Source: Candidatus Amesbacteria bacterium GW2011_GWA1_47_20
GTDB taxonomy: Bacteria; Patescibacteriota; Microgenomatia; CAZETR01; Amesbacteraceae
Assembly (NCBI GenBank): GCA_001002405.1
Contig: LCOA01000003.1
Location: 1-32,083 of the forward strand
Length of the DNA stretch: 32,083 bases
Direction: 5' to 3'
In this document: piece after piece, positions 24,789 to 32,083 of the stretch
How positions within the stretch are numbered: position 1 is the stretch's first letter
How the letters are laid out: every line of letters starts with the position of its first letter
Translations under genes and position numbers: made by a program
The notes under the pieces: model-generated
Told to the model about the DNA's origin: nothing
The model's database searches: none
Seen by the model: only the letters and a program-made list of their open reading frames with translations

Positions 24789-24798
24789 AATCCCTCTC

Positions 24799-24999
24799 AT
24801 GGCAATTCGAGTAGAACTCGCTGGTTCCTTCTTGGAGGCGGCAGAATTTTTGGATGATGTGAGTGCCAAGATTCAGGGGAATGGTGACAATTTGCCGATT
24901 CAAGTTCTCCGACTTTTAGTCTCTGTACCGCCGTGGGTTATGTCGTATTTCTGCATTGAGATGCATCACACGTTGAGTAACACTAACACTGAGGTTTGA
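24799..24999 (+). CDS. Small protein, unknown
   Basis: MAIRVELAGSFLEAAEFLDDVSAKIQGNGDNLPIQVLRLLVSVPPWVMSYFCIEMHHTLSNTNTEV; TAAAAT 7 nt before ATG. Confidence 0.4.
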   Translation: MAIRVELAGSFLEAAEFLDDVSAKIQGNGDNLPIQVLRLLVSVPPWVMSYFCIEMHHTLSNTNTEV

Positions 25000-25032
25000 A
25001 ATTTTCGTTAAATTCTTGTTATAATCAGGGTC

Positions 25033-25299
25033 ATGAATAAGTATGACTTGACGGTTTTGGTTAAAAAGGCGGAGGGTGTCGAGGCAAAAATTGAGAAATT
25101 AGTAAAAGCCCTAGAGGGTAAACTGGGAAAGTTTACGGAGATGGGTAAGAAACAATTGGCGTATCCGATTGCCAAAACCCGGGAAGCGATATTTTTGAAT
25201 TGGGTGGTTGAAATTCCGGAGGCGGGGGTGGTACAATTGACCAAGAAGTTAACTATAGATAAAGAGATTTTGCGACATTTGTGTCTACGCGTTCGTTAA
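25033..25299 (+). CDS. rpsF: Ribosomal protein bS6
   Basis: MNKYDLTVLVKKAEGVEAKIEKLVKALEGKLGKFTEMGKKQLAYPIAKTREAIFLNWVVEIPE; upstream of ssb and rpsR. Confidence 0.88.
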   Translation: MNKYDLTVLVKKAEGVEAKIEKLVKALEGKLGKFTEMGKKQLAYPIAKTREAIFLNWVVEIPEAGVVQLTKKLTIDKEILRHLCLRVR

Positions 25300-25706
25300 A
25301 TAAAGTTCAGCTGATTGGAAATCTAACCCGGGATCCGGAGCTGCGGTATACGCCCCAGGGGACTGCTGTGTGTACTTTGGGTATGGCGACTAACCGGACG
25401 TGGGTGACGGAATCTGGGGAGAAGCGGGAAGAGACAGAATTTCACCGCATTGTGGCGTGGAACAAGCTGGCTGAACTATGCAGCCAGCTGCTGTTTAAGG
25501 GTCGGAGAGTGTACGTTGAAGGCCGATTGCAGACGCGGCAGTGGACGGGCCAGGATGGTCAACCTCGGCAGGCGACGGAAATTGTGATTGAGGATATGCT
25601 GGTACTTGATAATAAAAGACAAGATGGAGTTGAGGAAACACCTGTTGCTGAAGTAGCTCCTGCTCCTGCACCTGAAGCGGCAGTAGCCGAGGATATCCCT
25701 TTCTAG
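25281..25706 (+). CDS. ssb: Single-stranded DNA-binding protein
   Basis: GTG start; LNKVQLIGNLTRDPELRYTPQGTAVCTLGMATNRTW...EFHRIVAWNKLAELCSQLLFKGRRVYVEGRLQTRQW; C-terminal EDIPF. Confidence 0.96.
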   Translation: MSTRSLNKVQLIGNLTRDPELRYTPQGTAVCTLGMATNRTWVTESGEKREETEFHRIVAWNKLAELCSQLLFKGRRVYVEGRLQTRQWTGQDGQPRQATEIVIEDMLVLDNKRQDGVEETPVAEVAPAPAPEAAVAEDIPF

Positions 25707-25707
25707 C

Positions 25708-25938
25708 ATGTTGCAGAAGAAGAAAATTATCAGGGTGGCCAGGAATTGCCAGTTTTGCAAAGAGAAGAAAGAACCCAACTTTAAAGAAGTGGCGGGGCTG
25801 TCTAAATATATTTCAGAACGGGGACGGATTTTAAGTCACGACAGAACCGGGGTGTGTTCACGGCACCAAAGAGCATTGGCCACGGCAGTAAAGAGGGCTA
25901 GGCATTTGGCACTCTTGCCCTTTGTCTCCGGTCTGTAG
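25708..25938 (+). CDS. rpsR: Ribosomal protein bS18
   Basis: RNCQFCKEKKEPNFKEVAGLSKYISERGRILSHDRTGVCSRHQRALATAVKRARHLALLPF. Confidence 0.95.
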   Translation: MLQKKKIIRVARNCQFCKEKKEPNFKEVAGLSKYISERGRILSHDRTGVCSRHQRALATAVKRARHLALLPFVSGL

Positions 25939-25952
25939 TAGAGTAATTAAAC

Positions 25953-27122
25953 ATGCGCAAGAATTTATGGATTGTAGTGTTGGTGGTGCTGGCGGGTTAT
26001 GGTGGGTTTTTGGTTGGGGAGCAAAAGCTGAAGTTAGAGATTAGAAATTGGAAACTAGATGTAGTCACTCGGGAGACGCCGAAAAGTACGGCGGCTGATT
26101 TTGGTTTGTTTTGGACAGTATGGGACAAGTTGAACGAGCAATACGTGGATAAATCTAAACTGGTCCCGCAAAAGATGGTGGAGGGCGCGATTTCGGGAAT
26201 GGTAGCGGCGGTGGGAGATCCATACACGGTGTTTTTGCCAACAGCGCAGAATAAAGAAGCCAAAGACGAGCTGGACGGAGTGTTTGAGGGGGTGGGGATC
26301 CAATTGGGATTTAAAGATAGTAAACTGGCCGTGGTGGCTCCTCTGGAGGGGACGCCAGCCAAAAGAGCTGGAGTGAAGGCGGGGGACCTGATAGTGCGCA
26401 TCAAGGACAAGTCTACGGAGGGAATGACTTTGCCGGAAGCGGTGAGTATGATTCGGGGGCCAAAGGGGACATCAGTGGAGTTGACATTGGTACGTAAAGG
26501 TGAAGACAAGCCTATTGAGGTGAGCCTGACGCGGGATACGATTTTAGTCAAAAGCGTGACCGTAGAATTTAAAGACGGGGTGGCGATTTTGAAATTAAAT
26601 AGGTTTGGCGACCGGACGCAGGAAGAATGGAATGAGGCGGTGGCTAAAATTAGGGATGAAAAGATCGTTTTGGATCTGAGGAATAATCCGGGAGGGTATT
26701 TGGATGGAGCGGTGTATATGGCCGGTGAGTTTTTGGCGCCCGGAAAAACGGTGGTGGTGCAGCAGTATGGCGATGGAACTAAGGAAAACCGGAGAGTGGA
26801 CCGCAATGGCAGATTGCTTAAAGCCAAATTGGTGGTGCTGGTAAACGAAGGTTCGGCCTCGGCGGCGGAGATTCTGGCAGGAGCTTTGCAGGACTACAAA
26901 AGGGCTAAGATTGTGGGCGTAAAGACTTTCGGTAAAGGCAGTGTGCAACAACCGGAAGATTTTCCCGGCGGAGCGGGGTTGCATGTAACAATCGCCAAGT
27001 GGCTGCGGCCCAGCGGAGAGTGGATTGATAAAATCGGCGTCAAACCGGAAGTGGAAGTAAAACCAGATGACAAAGACGAATCCCATGATTTACAATTAGA
27101 AAAAGCCGTGGAGATGCTATGA
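25953..27122 (+). CDS. S41 C-terminal processing peptidase
   Basis: PDZ region (GTPAKRAGVKAGDLIVRIKDKS), VLDLRNNPGGYLDGAV, VVLVNEGSASAAEILAGALQDYKRAKIVGVKTFGKGSVQ. Confidence 0.95.
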   Translation: MRKNLWIVVLVVLAGYGGFLVGEQKLKLEIRNWKLDVVTRETPKSTAADFGLFWTVWDKLNEQYVDKSKLVPQKMVEGAISGMVAAVGDPYTVFLPTAQNKEAKDELDGVFEGVGIQLGFKDSKLAVVAPLEGTPAKRAGVKAGDLIVRIKDKSTEGMTLPEAVSMIRGPKGTSVELTLVRKGEDKPIEVSLTRDTILVKSVTVEFKDGVAILKLNRFGDRTQEEWNEAVAKIRDEKIVLDLRNNPGGYLDGAVYMAGEFLAPGKTVVVQQYGDGTKENRRVDRNGRLLKAKLVVLVNEGSASAAEILAGALQDYKRAKIVGVKTFGKGSVQQPEDFPGGAGLHVTIAKWLRPSGEWIDKIGVKPEVEVKPDDKDESHDLQLEKAVEML

Positions 27123-28006
27123 AGACACTAGTCAGACTTGCCGTAGCTATACTTGTTATTGGGGCGGTTTTCGGCGGAGCGGTGGGAGACAGAATCTGGG
27201 GATACAAAATACTGGATAAATATTGGCCTAGATTAAAAACTCAAGAACTCCAAAACTCAAAAACTCAAATTGTGACGGAGGAGAATGTGGTAATTGAGGT
27301 GGCGGAAAAAGTAAGCCCAAGCGTGGTCACGGTGGGGATTAAAAAAACCCAGATATTTAGGGAGATTGACCCGTTTGATTTTTTTGGAATGGGGAGAATA
27401 CAGCAGAAGAAGGTCGAGCAAGACATCGGGACCGGATTTATTTTGACGGAAGACGGGTTGGTGGTGACGAATAAACACGTAGTTGGGGATACGCAAGCGA
27501 CTTACAAGATTGTAACTAAAGATGACAAGACATATGAGGTGCAGAAGATTTATCGGGATCCGGCCAATGATTTGGCGATTTTGAAAGTTGACGCCAAAGA
27601 ATTGAAACCTGTTGAGTTGGGAGATTCCAGCAAGCTTAAAGTGGGGCAGATGGTGATAGCCATCGGAACTGCTTTGGGTGAATTTAGACATACAGTTACC
27701 ACCGGAGTTGTATCCGGCTTGGGAAGGGGAATTACTGCTGGTAGCCCGCTGGAGGGAGCTGTAGAGCGGCTGGATAACGTGATTCAGACGGATGCGGCAA
27801 TTAACCCAGGGAATTCGGGAGGACCATTACTTAACTCCTCGGGTCAGGTGATCGGAGTAAATACTGCTATTTCTCCGGAAGGACAGAATATCGGATTTGC
27901 CATTCCTATTAACGTCATAAAGGACGCGATTGATAACTTTAATAAAACCGGCCAATTTAGCCGACCATATTTGGGGGTGCGGTACAGAATAAAACCGCGC
28001 TATTAA
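27119..28006 (+). CDS. DegP/HtrA-like serine protease, protease domain
   Basis: TGFILTEDGLVVTNKHVV, NDLAILKVD, GNSGGPLLNSSGQVIGVNTAI. Confidence 0.92.
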   Translation: MKTLVRLAVAILVIGAVFGGAVGDRIWGYKILDKYWPRLKTQELQNSKTQIVTEENVVIEVAEKVSPSVVTVGIKKTQIFREIDPFDFFGMGRIQQKKVEQDIGTGFILTEDGLVVTNKHVVGDTQATYKIVTKDDKTYEVQKIYRDPANDLAILKVDAKELKPVELGDSSKLKVGQMVIAIGTALGEFRHTVTTGVVSGLGRGITAGSPLEGAVERLDNVIQTDAAINPGNSGGPLLNSSGQVIGVNTAISPEGQNIGFAIPINVIKDAIDNFNKTGQFSRPYLGVRYRIKPRY

Positions 28007-28029
28007 ACGAGGTACCGCAAGGGGCATAC

Positions 28030-28215
28030 GTGCAGGAAGTTATCAAAGACTCACCTGCTGAAAAAGTCGGTGTGGCAGAGGGAGATATTATAATCAAGCC
28101 CAAAGATATCGCTGGGGAAGTGGGAAAACATAAGGTGGGTGACAAGATAGAAGTGGAAGTGTGGAGGGATGGAGAATCCAAGACCATGACAGTGACCCTA
28201 GAAGAGGCTAAGTAG
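28030..28215 (+). pseudogene. PDZ domain of the same DegP/HtrA-like protein in a different frame
   Basis: Frame +1 reads VQNKTALLNEVPQGAYVQEVIKDSPAEKVGVAEGDIIIKPKDIAGEVGKHKVGDKIEVEVWRDGESKTMTVTLEEAK, a PDZ continuation of the upstream LGVRY. Confidence 0.8.
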
Positions 28216-28235
28216 GTTTGGTATAATTAGGGCGT

Positions 28236-28562
28236 ATGAAGGCTACAGGACATCCCACGTATTATCCCGATGCGAAGGTGGTGTGTGCGTGCGGGAACAC
28301 GTTTACAACCGGTTCTACCAAGCCGGAGATTCACGTGGAGATCTGCGCCAAGTGTCACCCGTTCTTTACAGGTGAAATGCGGTTTGTGGATACTCTGGGG
28401 CGCGTAGAGAGATTCCAAGCCCTTCGCGCTAGCGGCGCTCAGGGTAAACCAGTGTCTAAAAAACAAAAGAAATTGCTTAAAAAACAACAAGAAGAAGCAG
28501 AGGACGCTGCCAGACCCAAGACGATTCGGGAGATGTTGGAGAGAGTTAAAGCCCGTGCTTAG
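28236..28562 (+). CDS. rpmE: Ribosomal protein bL31 with C-terminal extension
   Basis: [56 protein letters not shown]. Confidence 0.94.
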   Translation: MKATGHPTYYPDAKVVCACGNTFTTGSTKPEIHVEICAKCHPFFTGEMRFVDTLGRVERFQALRASGAQGKPVSKKQKKLLKKQQEEAEDAARPKTIREMLERVKARA

Positions 28563-28565
28563 ATT

Positions 28566-29336
28566 GTGGACTACTTTGAATGGAAAAAACTGCAGGAGAA
28601 CAAGAGCCCGGAAGAGCAGAGCTTTAATGCGGTGATTGTGGAGGTGCGGCCGGGAGTGGGGGGTGACGAGGCCAAAATTTGGGCGGGAGATTTGCTACGA
28701 ATGTACGACAGATACGCAGAAAGTAGAAAGTGGAAAATAGAGGTTCTTGATGATGGAGTGGTTAAGATAAAAGGGAAAGAGGCGTATGATCGGATGAAGT
28801 GGGAGACGGGGGTACACCGGGTGCAGAGGATTCCGGAAACGGAGAAGGCAGGGAGAATCCATACGTCTACCGCGTCGGTGGTAGTGTTACCGGAAGTACC
28901 GGAGACCCAGGTGGATATAAGAGAGGATGATTTGGCGTGGGAGTTTACTCGGGGTGGGGGGCATGGTGGGCAGAACGTGAACAAAGTGGCTACGGCAGTG
29001 CGGTTGACGCATAGGCCAACGGGGATCGTGGTTCAGTCCAGGCAGGAGAGATTTCAGGAGCAGAACCGGAAAATTGCCCTGGAACTCTTACGGGGGGAGT
29101 TGTGGGAGAGAGAGGACGAAAAGAAGCGTCTAGAGACTAGCGTTCAGCGTTCAGTGATTGGGAAATCAATGCGGGCGGAGAAGATCAGGACGTACAATTA
29201 TCCGCAGAACCGGGTGACGGATCACCGGTTGAAGAAAAGCTGGTACAAACTAGACAAGGTGATGGAGGGAGATTTACTTGATCTCACTAATAGTGACACC
29301 GGCAGCGATGATGACAGCTCCGATGACGAAGGGTAA
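28566..29336 (+). CDS. prfA: Peptide chain release factor 1, short form
   Basis: GTG start; VRPGVGGDEAKIWAGDLLRMYDRYAE, HRVQRIPETEKAGRIHTSTASV (PxT-type), GGHGGQNVNKVATAVRLTHRPTGIVV, RTYNYPQNRVTDHRL. Confidence 0.93.
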   Translation: MDYFEWKKLQENKSPEEQSFNAVIVEVRPGVGGDEAKIWAGDLLRMYDRYAESRKWKIEVLDDGVVKIKGKEAYDRMKWETGVHRVQRIPETEKAGRIHTSTASVVVLPEVPETQVDIREDDLAWEFTRGGGHGGQNVNKVATAVRLTHRPTGIVVQSRQERFQEQNRKIALELLRGELWEREDEKKRLETSVQRSVIGKSMRAEKIRTYNYPQNRVTDHRLKKSWYKLDKVMEGDLLDLTNSDTGSDDDSSDDEG

Positions 29337-30149
29337 AGTGATGGGTTCTTTGAGCCAAAAATAAGCCAGGGGAGTAGAGAAAAGGGGCATGAGATAGGTA
29401 AAAACATTAGCTTCTGATGTTTCGATAGATTTCTGGGCGCGCTGAAAGAGAAAGTAAGCAATAGCACCGGAAAAGACGGCCATATAAATTACGCCTAAGT
29501 GAGCGCCGAGAGGCTGATTTACGATTAATGATTTATGATTCACGAATAGTAATAATGACATGGAGAGGAAACCGATGAAGAAGTTTGAGGTGGTGATAAG
29601 CAGGGGTGAAAGTTGGTGCCGGAGAAGTTTTTTGGAAAGAATGAGGTAGGCTACCCAGACCACGTCGGCGGCTACAACTAGGAGGTTCCCCGCTAGCGAT
29701 CCGGAGAATGGTTGGAAGACAACGACTATGGAGCCAACAAAAGCGATGGCGATGCCGATTTTTTCGCGGCGGGTGATGTGATCGTGGAGTATCCACCAGC
29801 CGGCGAGAGTGGAGAGGATGGGAGAAGCCGACGAAAGCAGAGAAGCGTCGATAGATGTAGTGAGATTAAAGCCCCAGAAAAGCAGGCCTAGCTGTAAACT
29901 GGTGCCGGTGAGGCCACACAGGCCTAAATAGAACCAGTCGCGGGGGGTGAAGTGAGACAACTTGGTCCAGAAACGGGGTTCAAAGATAAAGAGTAAAGGG
30001 ATAAGAATTAAAGAAGTAAGCAAGAAGCGGTAGGTGAGAAAGACGACGGGGTCGAAATAATCTAGGGTAAATTTGATAACCGGGCCGGCAAAGCCCCAAA
30101 TGGCAACGGTTATGAGAAGAAGGATATAAGCTCTTGTTCTGGCAGACAT
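29274..30149 (-). CDS. EamA/DMT-family transporter
   Basis: Multiple TM helices; AVFSGAIAYFLFQRAQKSIETSEANVFTYLMPLFSTPLAYFWLKEPIT. Confidence 0.92.
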   Translation of the reverse strand: MSARTRAYILLLITVAIWGFAGPVIKFTLDYFDPVVFLTYRFLLTSLILIPLLFIFEPRFWTKLSHFTPRDWFYLGLCGLTGTSLQLGLLFWGFNLTTSIDASLLSSASPILSTLAGWWILHDHITRREKIGIAIAFVGSIVVVFQPFSGSLAGNLLVVAADVVWVAYLILSKKLLRHQLSPLLITTSNFFIGFLSMSLLLFVNHKSLIVNQPLGAHLGVIYMAVFSGAIAYFLFQRAQKSIETSEANVFTYLMPLFSTPLAYFWLKEPITLPFVIGAVIIAAGVTISEIK

Positions 30150-31318
30150 TTTTGCTCTCCGGTGGCCATGTTTTTAACTTTGACTTCGTTCTGGGCGGCT
30201 TCTTCCGGGCCGATGATAGCGACGTAGGGGATACCTTTGGCATTGGCGTATTTGAGCTGTTTGTCGAGTTTGGCGGAAGCGTCTGGATAGAGTTCGGTGT
30301 TGATGCCGGCGTCGCGCAGAGAGCTGGAGAGGATAAGAGCAGGAGAGTATAAGTCTTGAGAAAAAATTGTGACTAGAATTTTGGTAGCAGATTTGGGTAG
30401 ATCTGGCCAGAGAGTGAGCTCTTCGATGACATCACAGATGCGGTCCAGCCCCAGAGTCGTGCCAACCGCGGGCAGGTCAGGACCGCCCAAGGACTTGATC
30501 AAGTTATCGTAGCGGCCGCCGCCGGTAATGGAGCCAATCTTAGGTTCGGTAACCATAGTTTCAAAAATTACTCCGGTGTAATAATCCAGACCGCGCACCA
30601 AACGGGGGTCGAATTCAATATTTCTGGCCCCCAGTTTTTCGGCAATGTCCATAATTTGGGTTAGATTGGGGTCCGGTTTGGCCGAATCGAGACCGGCAAA
30701 AATGTTTTGGATTTCGTCCGGAGACAGGCCTTTTTGTGACAGCTCCTGTTTGACTTCGTTGGCAGATTTCTTGTCTAACTTGTCAATTGACTGTAGGACA
30801 GATAAATCCTTGGTTATGCCAAAGAGAATTTGCCGAGAGTTGACCCGAATTTTGAATTCTTTAAAACCAAGGCCAGTGAGAGCATCAGAGATAATGGCTA
30901 AAATTTCGGCGTCGGCTAGTGGGGAAAGAGTGCCAACTGTGTCTACGTCACATTGATATAATTCGCGATACCGACTTTTTTGGGTATTTTCGGCTCTGAA
31001 GGCCGGCTGGATTTGATACCGCTTGAAGGGTTTGGGAAGGTCGGGATATTGGGCCATGACTCGGGCCAGAGGTACGGTCATGTCATATTTAAGTCCAACT
31101 TTTCGGCCACCTGGATCCTGAAAAAGATACATCAACTTTTCGGCTTCCTGACCGTATTTGCCGGTGAGAACTTCGGCGTATTCTAGAGTGGGTGTTTGCA
31201 GCTCTGAAAACCCATATTTTTCAAAGACGGTTTTGAGGATATTTATGACCCGCGAACGGACTGCCATTGTTTCAGGCAAAAAATCCCGAAAGCCTTTTAA
31301 TGTTTGGATGGTTGACAT
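30110..31318 (-). CDS. hisS: Histidyl-tRNA synthetase
   Basis: LKGFRDFLPETM, FGFSELQTPTLEY-type motif 1, RYQIQPAFRAENTQKSRYREL motif 2, RGLDYYTGVIFE, GGGRYDNL motif 3. Confidence 0.96.
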   Translation of the reverse strand: MSTIQTLKGFRDFLPETMAVRSRVINILKTVFEKYGFSELQTPTLEYAEVLTGKYGQEAEKLMYLFQDPGGRKVGLKYDMTVPLARVMAQYPDLPKPFKRYQIQPAFRAENTQKSRYRELYQCDVDTVGTLSPLADAEILAIISDALTGLGFKEFKIRVNSRQILFGITKDLSVLQSIDKLDKKSANEVKQELSQKGLSPDEIQNIFAGLDSAKPDPNLTQIMDIAEKLGARNIEFDPRLVRGLDYYTGVIFETMVTEPKIGSITGGGRYDNLIKSLGGPDLPAVGTTLGLDRICDVIEELTLWPDLPKSATKILVTIFSQDLYSPALILSSSLRDAGINTELYPDASAKLDKQLKYANAKGIPYVAIIGPEEAAQNEVKVKNMATGEQKCLPEQELISFFS

Positions 31319-31328
31319 ATATGTAATT

Positions 31329-32033
31329 CTAACGTATTATAAAGCTTGAGAAGTCGGTGTATGTGCGGATAGCCATGGCCGGCTTTTCTGTAATTTTCTC
31401 AATTCTACTTTTTCCAACCACCCCGGAAAAGATCATACCCGCAATGGGAGCTAATGCATCGGCTATTTGGACATCTGGATCTAGATTGGTTTTTTTAACA
31501 AAACTAATAGACGTAACGCTATTTCTATAGTTTTGGTTTAGTGACTGTAGGCTAGCATGTGCTTCCATTAGGAACAAGTCTTGAGATGGGTCGGATTCGG
31601 CAATGATTTTCCCTCTCGATTGATCTTTGGTTAAATTGGTTAAAAAGAGTTCAGCAAGTCTGGAATATGACCTTTTTAAAATTGTTTTGGGCTGCCATCC
31701 TAGTTTTTTGGCCTTCAGTTTATTTGTAATGACGAAAATCAAGGATATTTCGTCGTTGTTTAAAATACTTATAAATTCTGACCAAAACAGAGTCTCATTC
31801 TTAGGATCACGCAGTAGCGAAAATTGGCCCTTCTTCCTAGACATGTCACGACTGTGGAAAACTATATCCTCGTTCTTAAAAAACTTCCTTTTTAGCTTTC
31901 TAATTTTTAAATCTAATTTTGGTTTGAATGATTCAGGAATTAAGACTGCCGAAAGTGTAAATAGATTCGAAGGATGATTAAAAGATGCTTTTCCGCTTTC
32001 GTCAATTGAGAGGATTTTATAATTATTAGACAT
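31329..32033 (-). CDS. DUF3800-type protein
   Basis: YKILSIDESGKASFN...LFTLSAVLIP; C-terminal DPDVQIADALAPIAGMIF, typical of DUF3800. Confidence 0.75.
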   Translation of the reverse strand: MSNNYKILSIDESGKASFNHPSNLFTLSAVLIPESFKPKLDLKIRKLKRKFFKNEDIVFHSRDMSRKKGQFSLLRDPKNETLFWSEFISILNNDEISLIFVITNKLKAKKLGWQPKTILKRSYSRLAELFLTNLTKDQSRGKIIAESDPSQDLFLMEAHASLQSLNQNYRNSVTSISFVKKTNLDPDVQIADALAPIAGMIFSGVVGKSRIEKITEKPAMAIRTYTDFSSFIIR

Positions 32034-32040
32034 ATTTTTT

Positions 32041-32082
32041 ATCAATTCTTGGCAATAAACCCCGAATGCCCTTGAGAGTTTG
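32041..32082 (-). pseudogene. hisS: 5' scar of a second hisS (window edge)
   Basis: Minus strand CAA ACT CTC AAG GGC ATT CGG GGT TTA TTG CCA AGA ATT GAT = QTLKGIRGLLPRID; intact hisS begins MSTIQTLKGFRDFLPETM. Confidence 0.75.
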
Positions 32083-32083
32083 G

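Noticed and set aside
1-32083. tRNA, rRNA, tmRNA or RNase P genes
   Set aside because: I saw no convincing cloverleaf, T-loop consensus or conserved rRNA segments; a dedicated covariance search would be needed to exclude small RNAs.

Overview
The window is gene-dense, mostly + strand, and reads like a Candidate Phyla Radiation / Patescibacteria chromosome segment (an inference from short proteins, ATGA overlaps and gene content). Housekeeping genes: frr (partial), rseP, tgt, rpsU, yqeY, ybeY-like, dnaX, ybaB, recR, cysS, ychF, rpsF-ssb-rpsR, S41 and DegP-like proteases, rpmE, prfA, hisS. There is also a type IV pilus cluster (pilB, pilC, several prepilins). The most interesting signals are: (1) two housekeeping loci, ychF and hisS, where a complete gene lies beside a divergent scar of a second copy of the same gene (about 14 codons of the 5' end; ychF also keeps the last 7 codons and stop), with an accessory ORF between or beside them (110 aa unknown at ychF, DUF3800-type at hisS); (2) a solo Cas2/PaaX-C-like gene in the pilus cluster, flanked on both sides by palindromes with a shared CGCTATAGCG-type core, one of which has a near-identical inverted 87-bp copy 6.4 kb away, resembling a gene plus dispersed MITE/REP-like repeats; (3) split reading frames in pilB and the DegP-like gene; (4) palindromes and non-triplet microrepeats inside coding regions; (5) promoters suggesting widespread leaderless transcription; (6) reduced forms of Tgt, RF1, YchF and DnaX. 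All identifications were made by eye; no database search was run.
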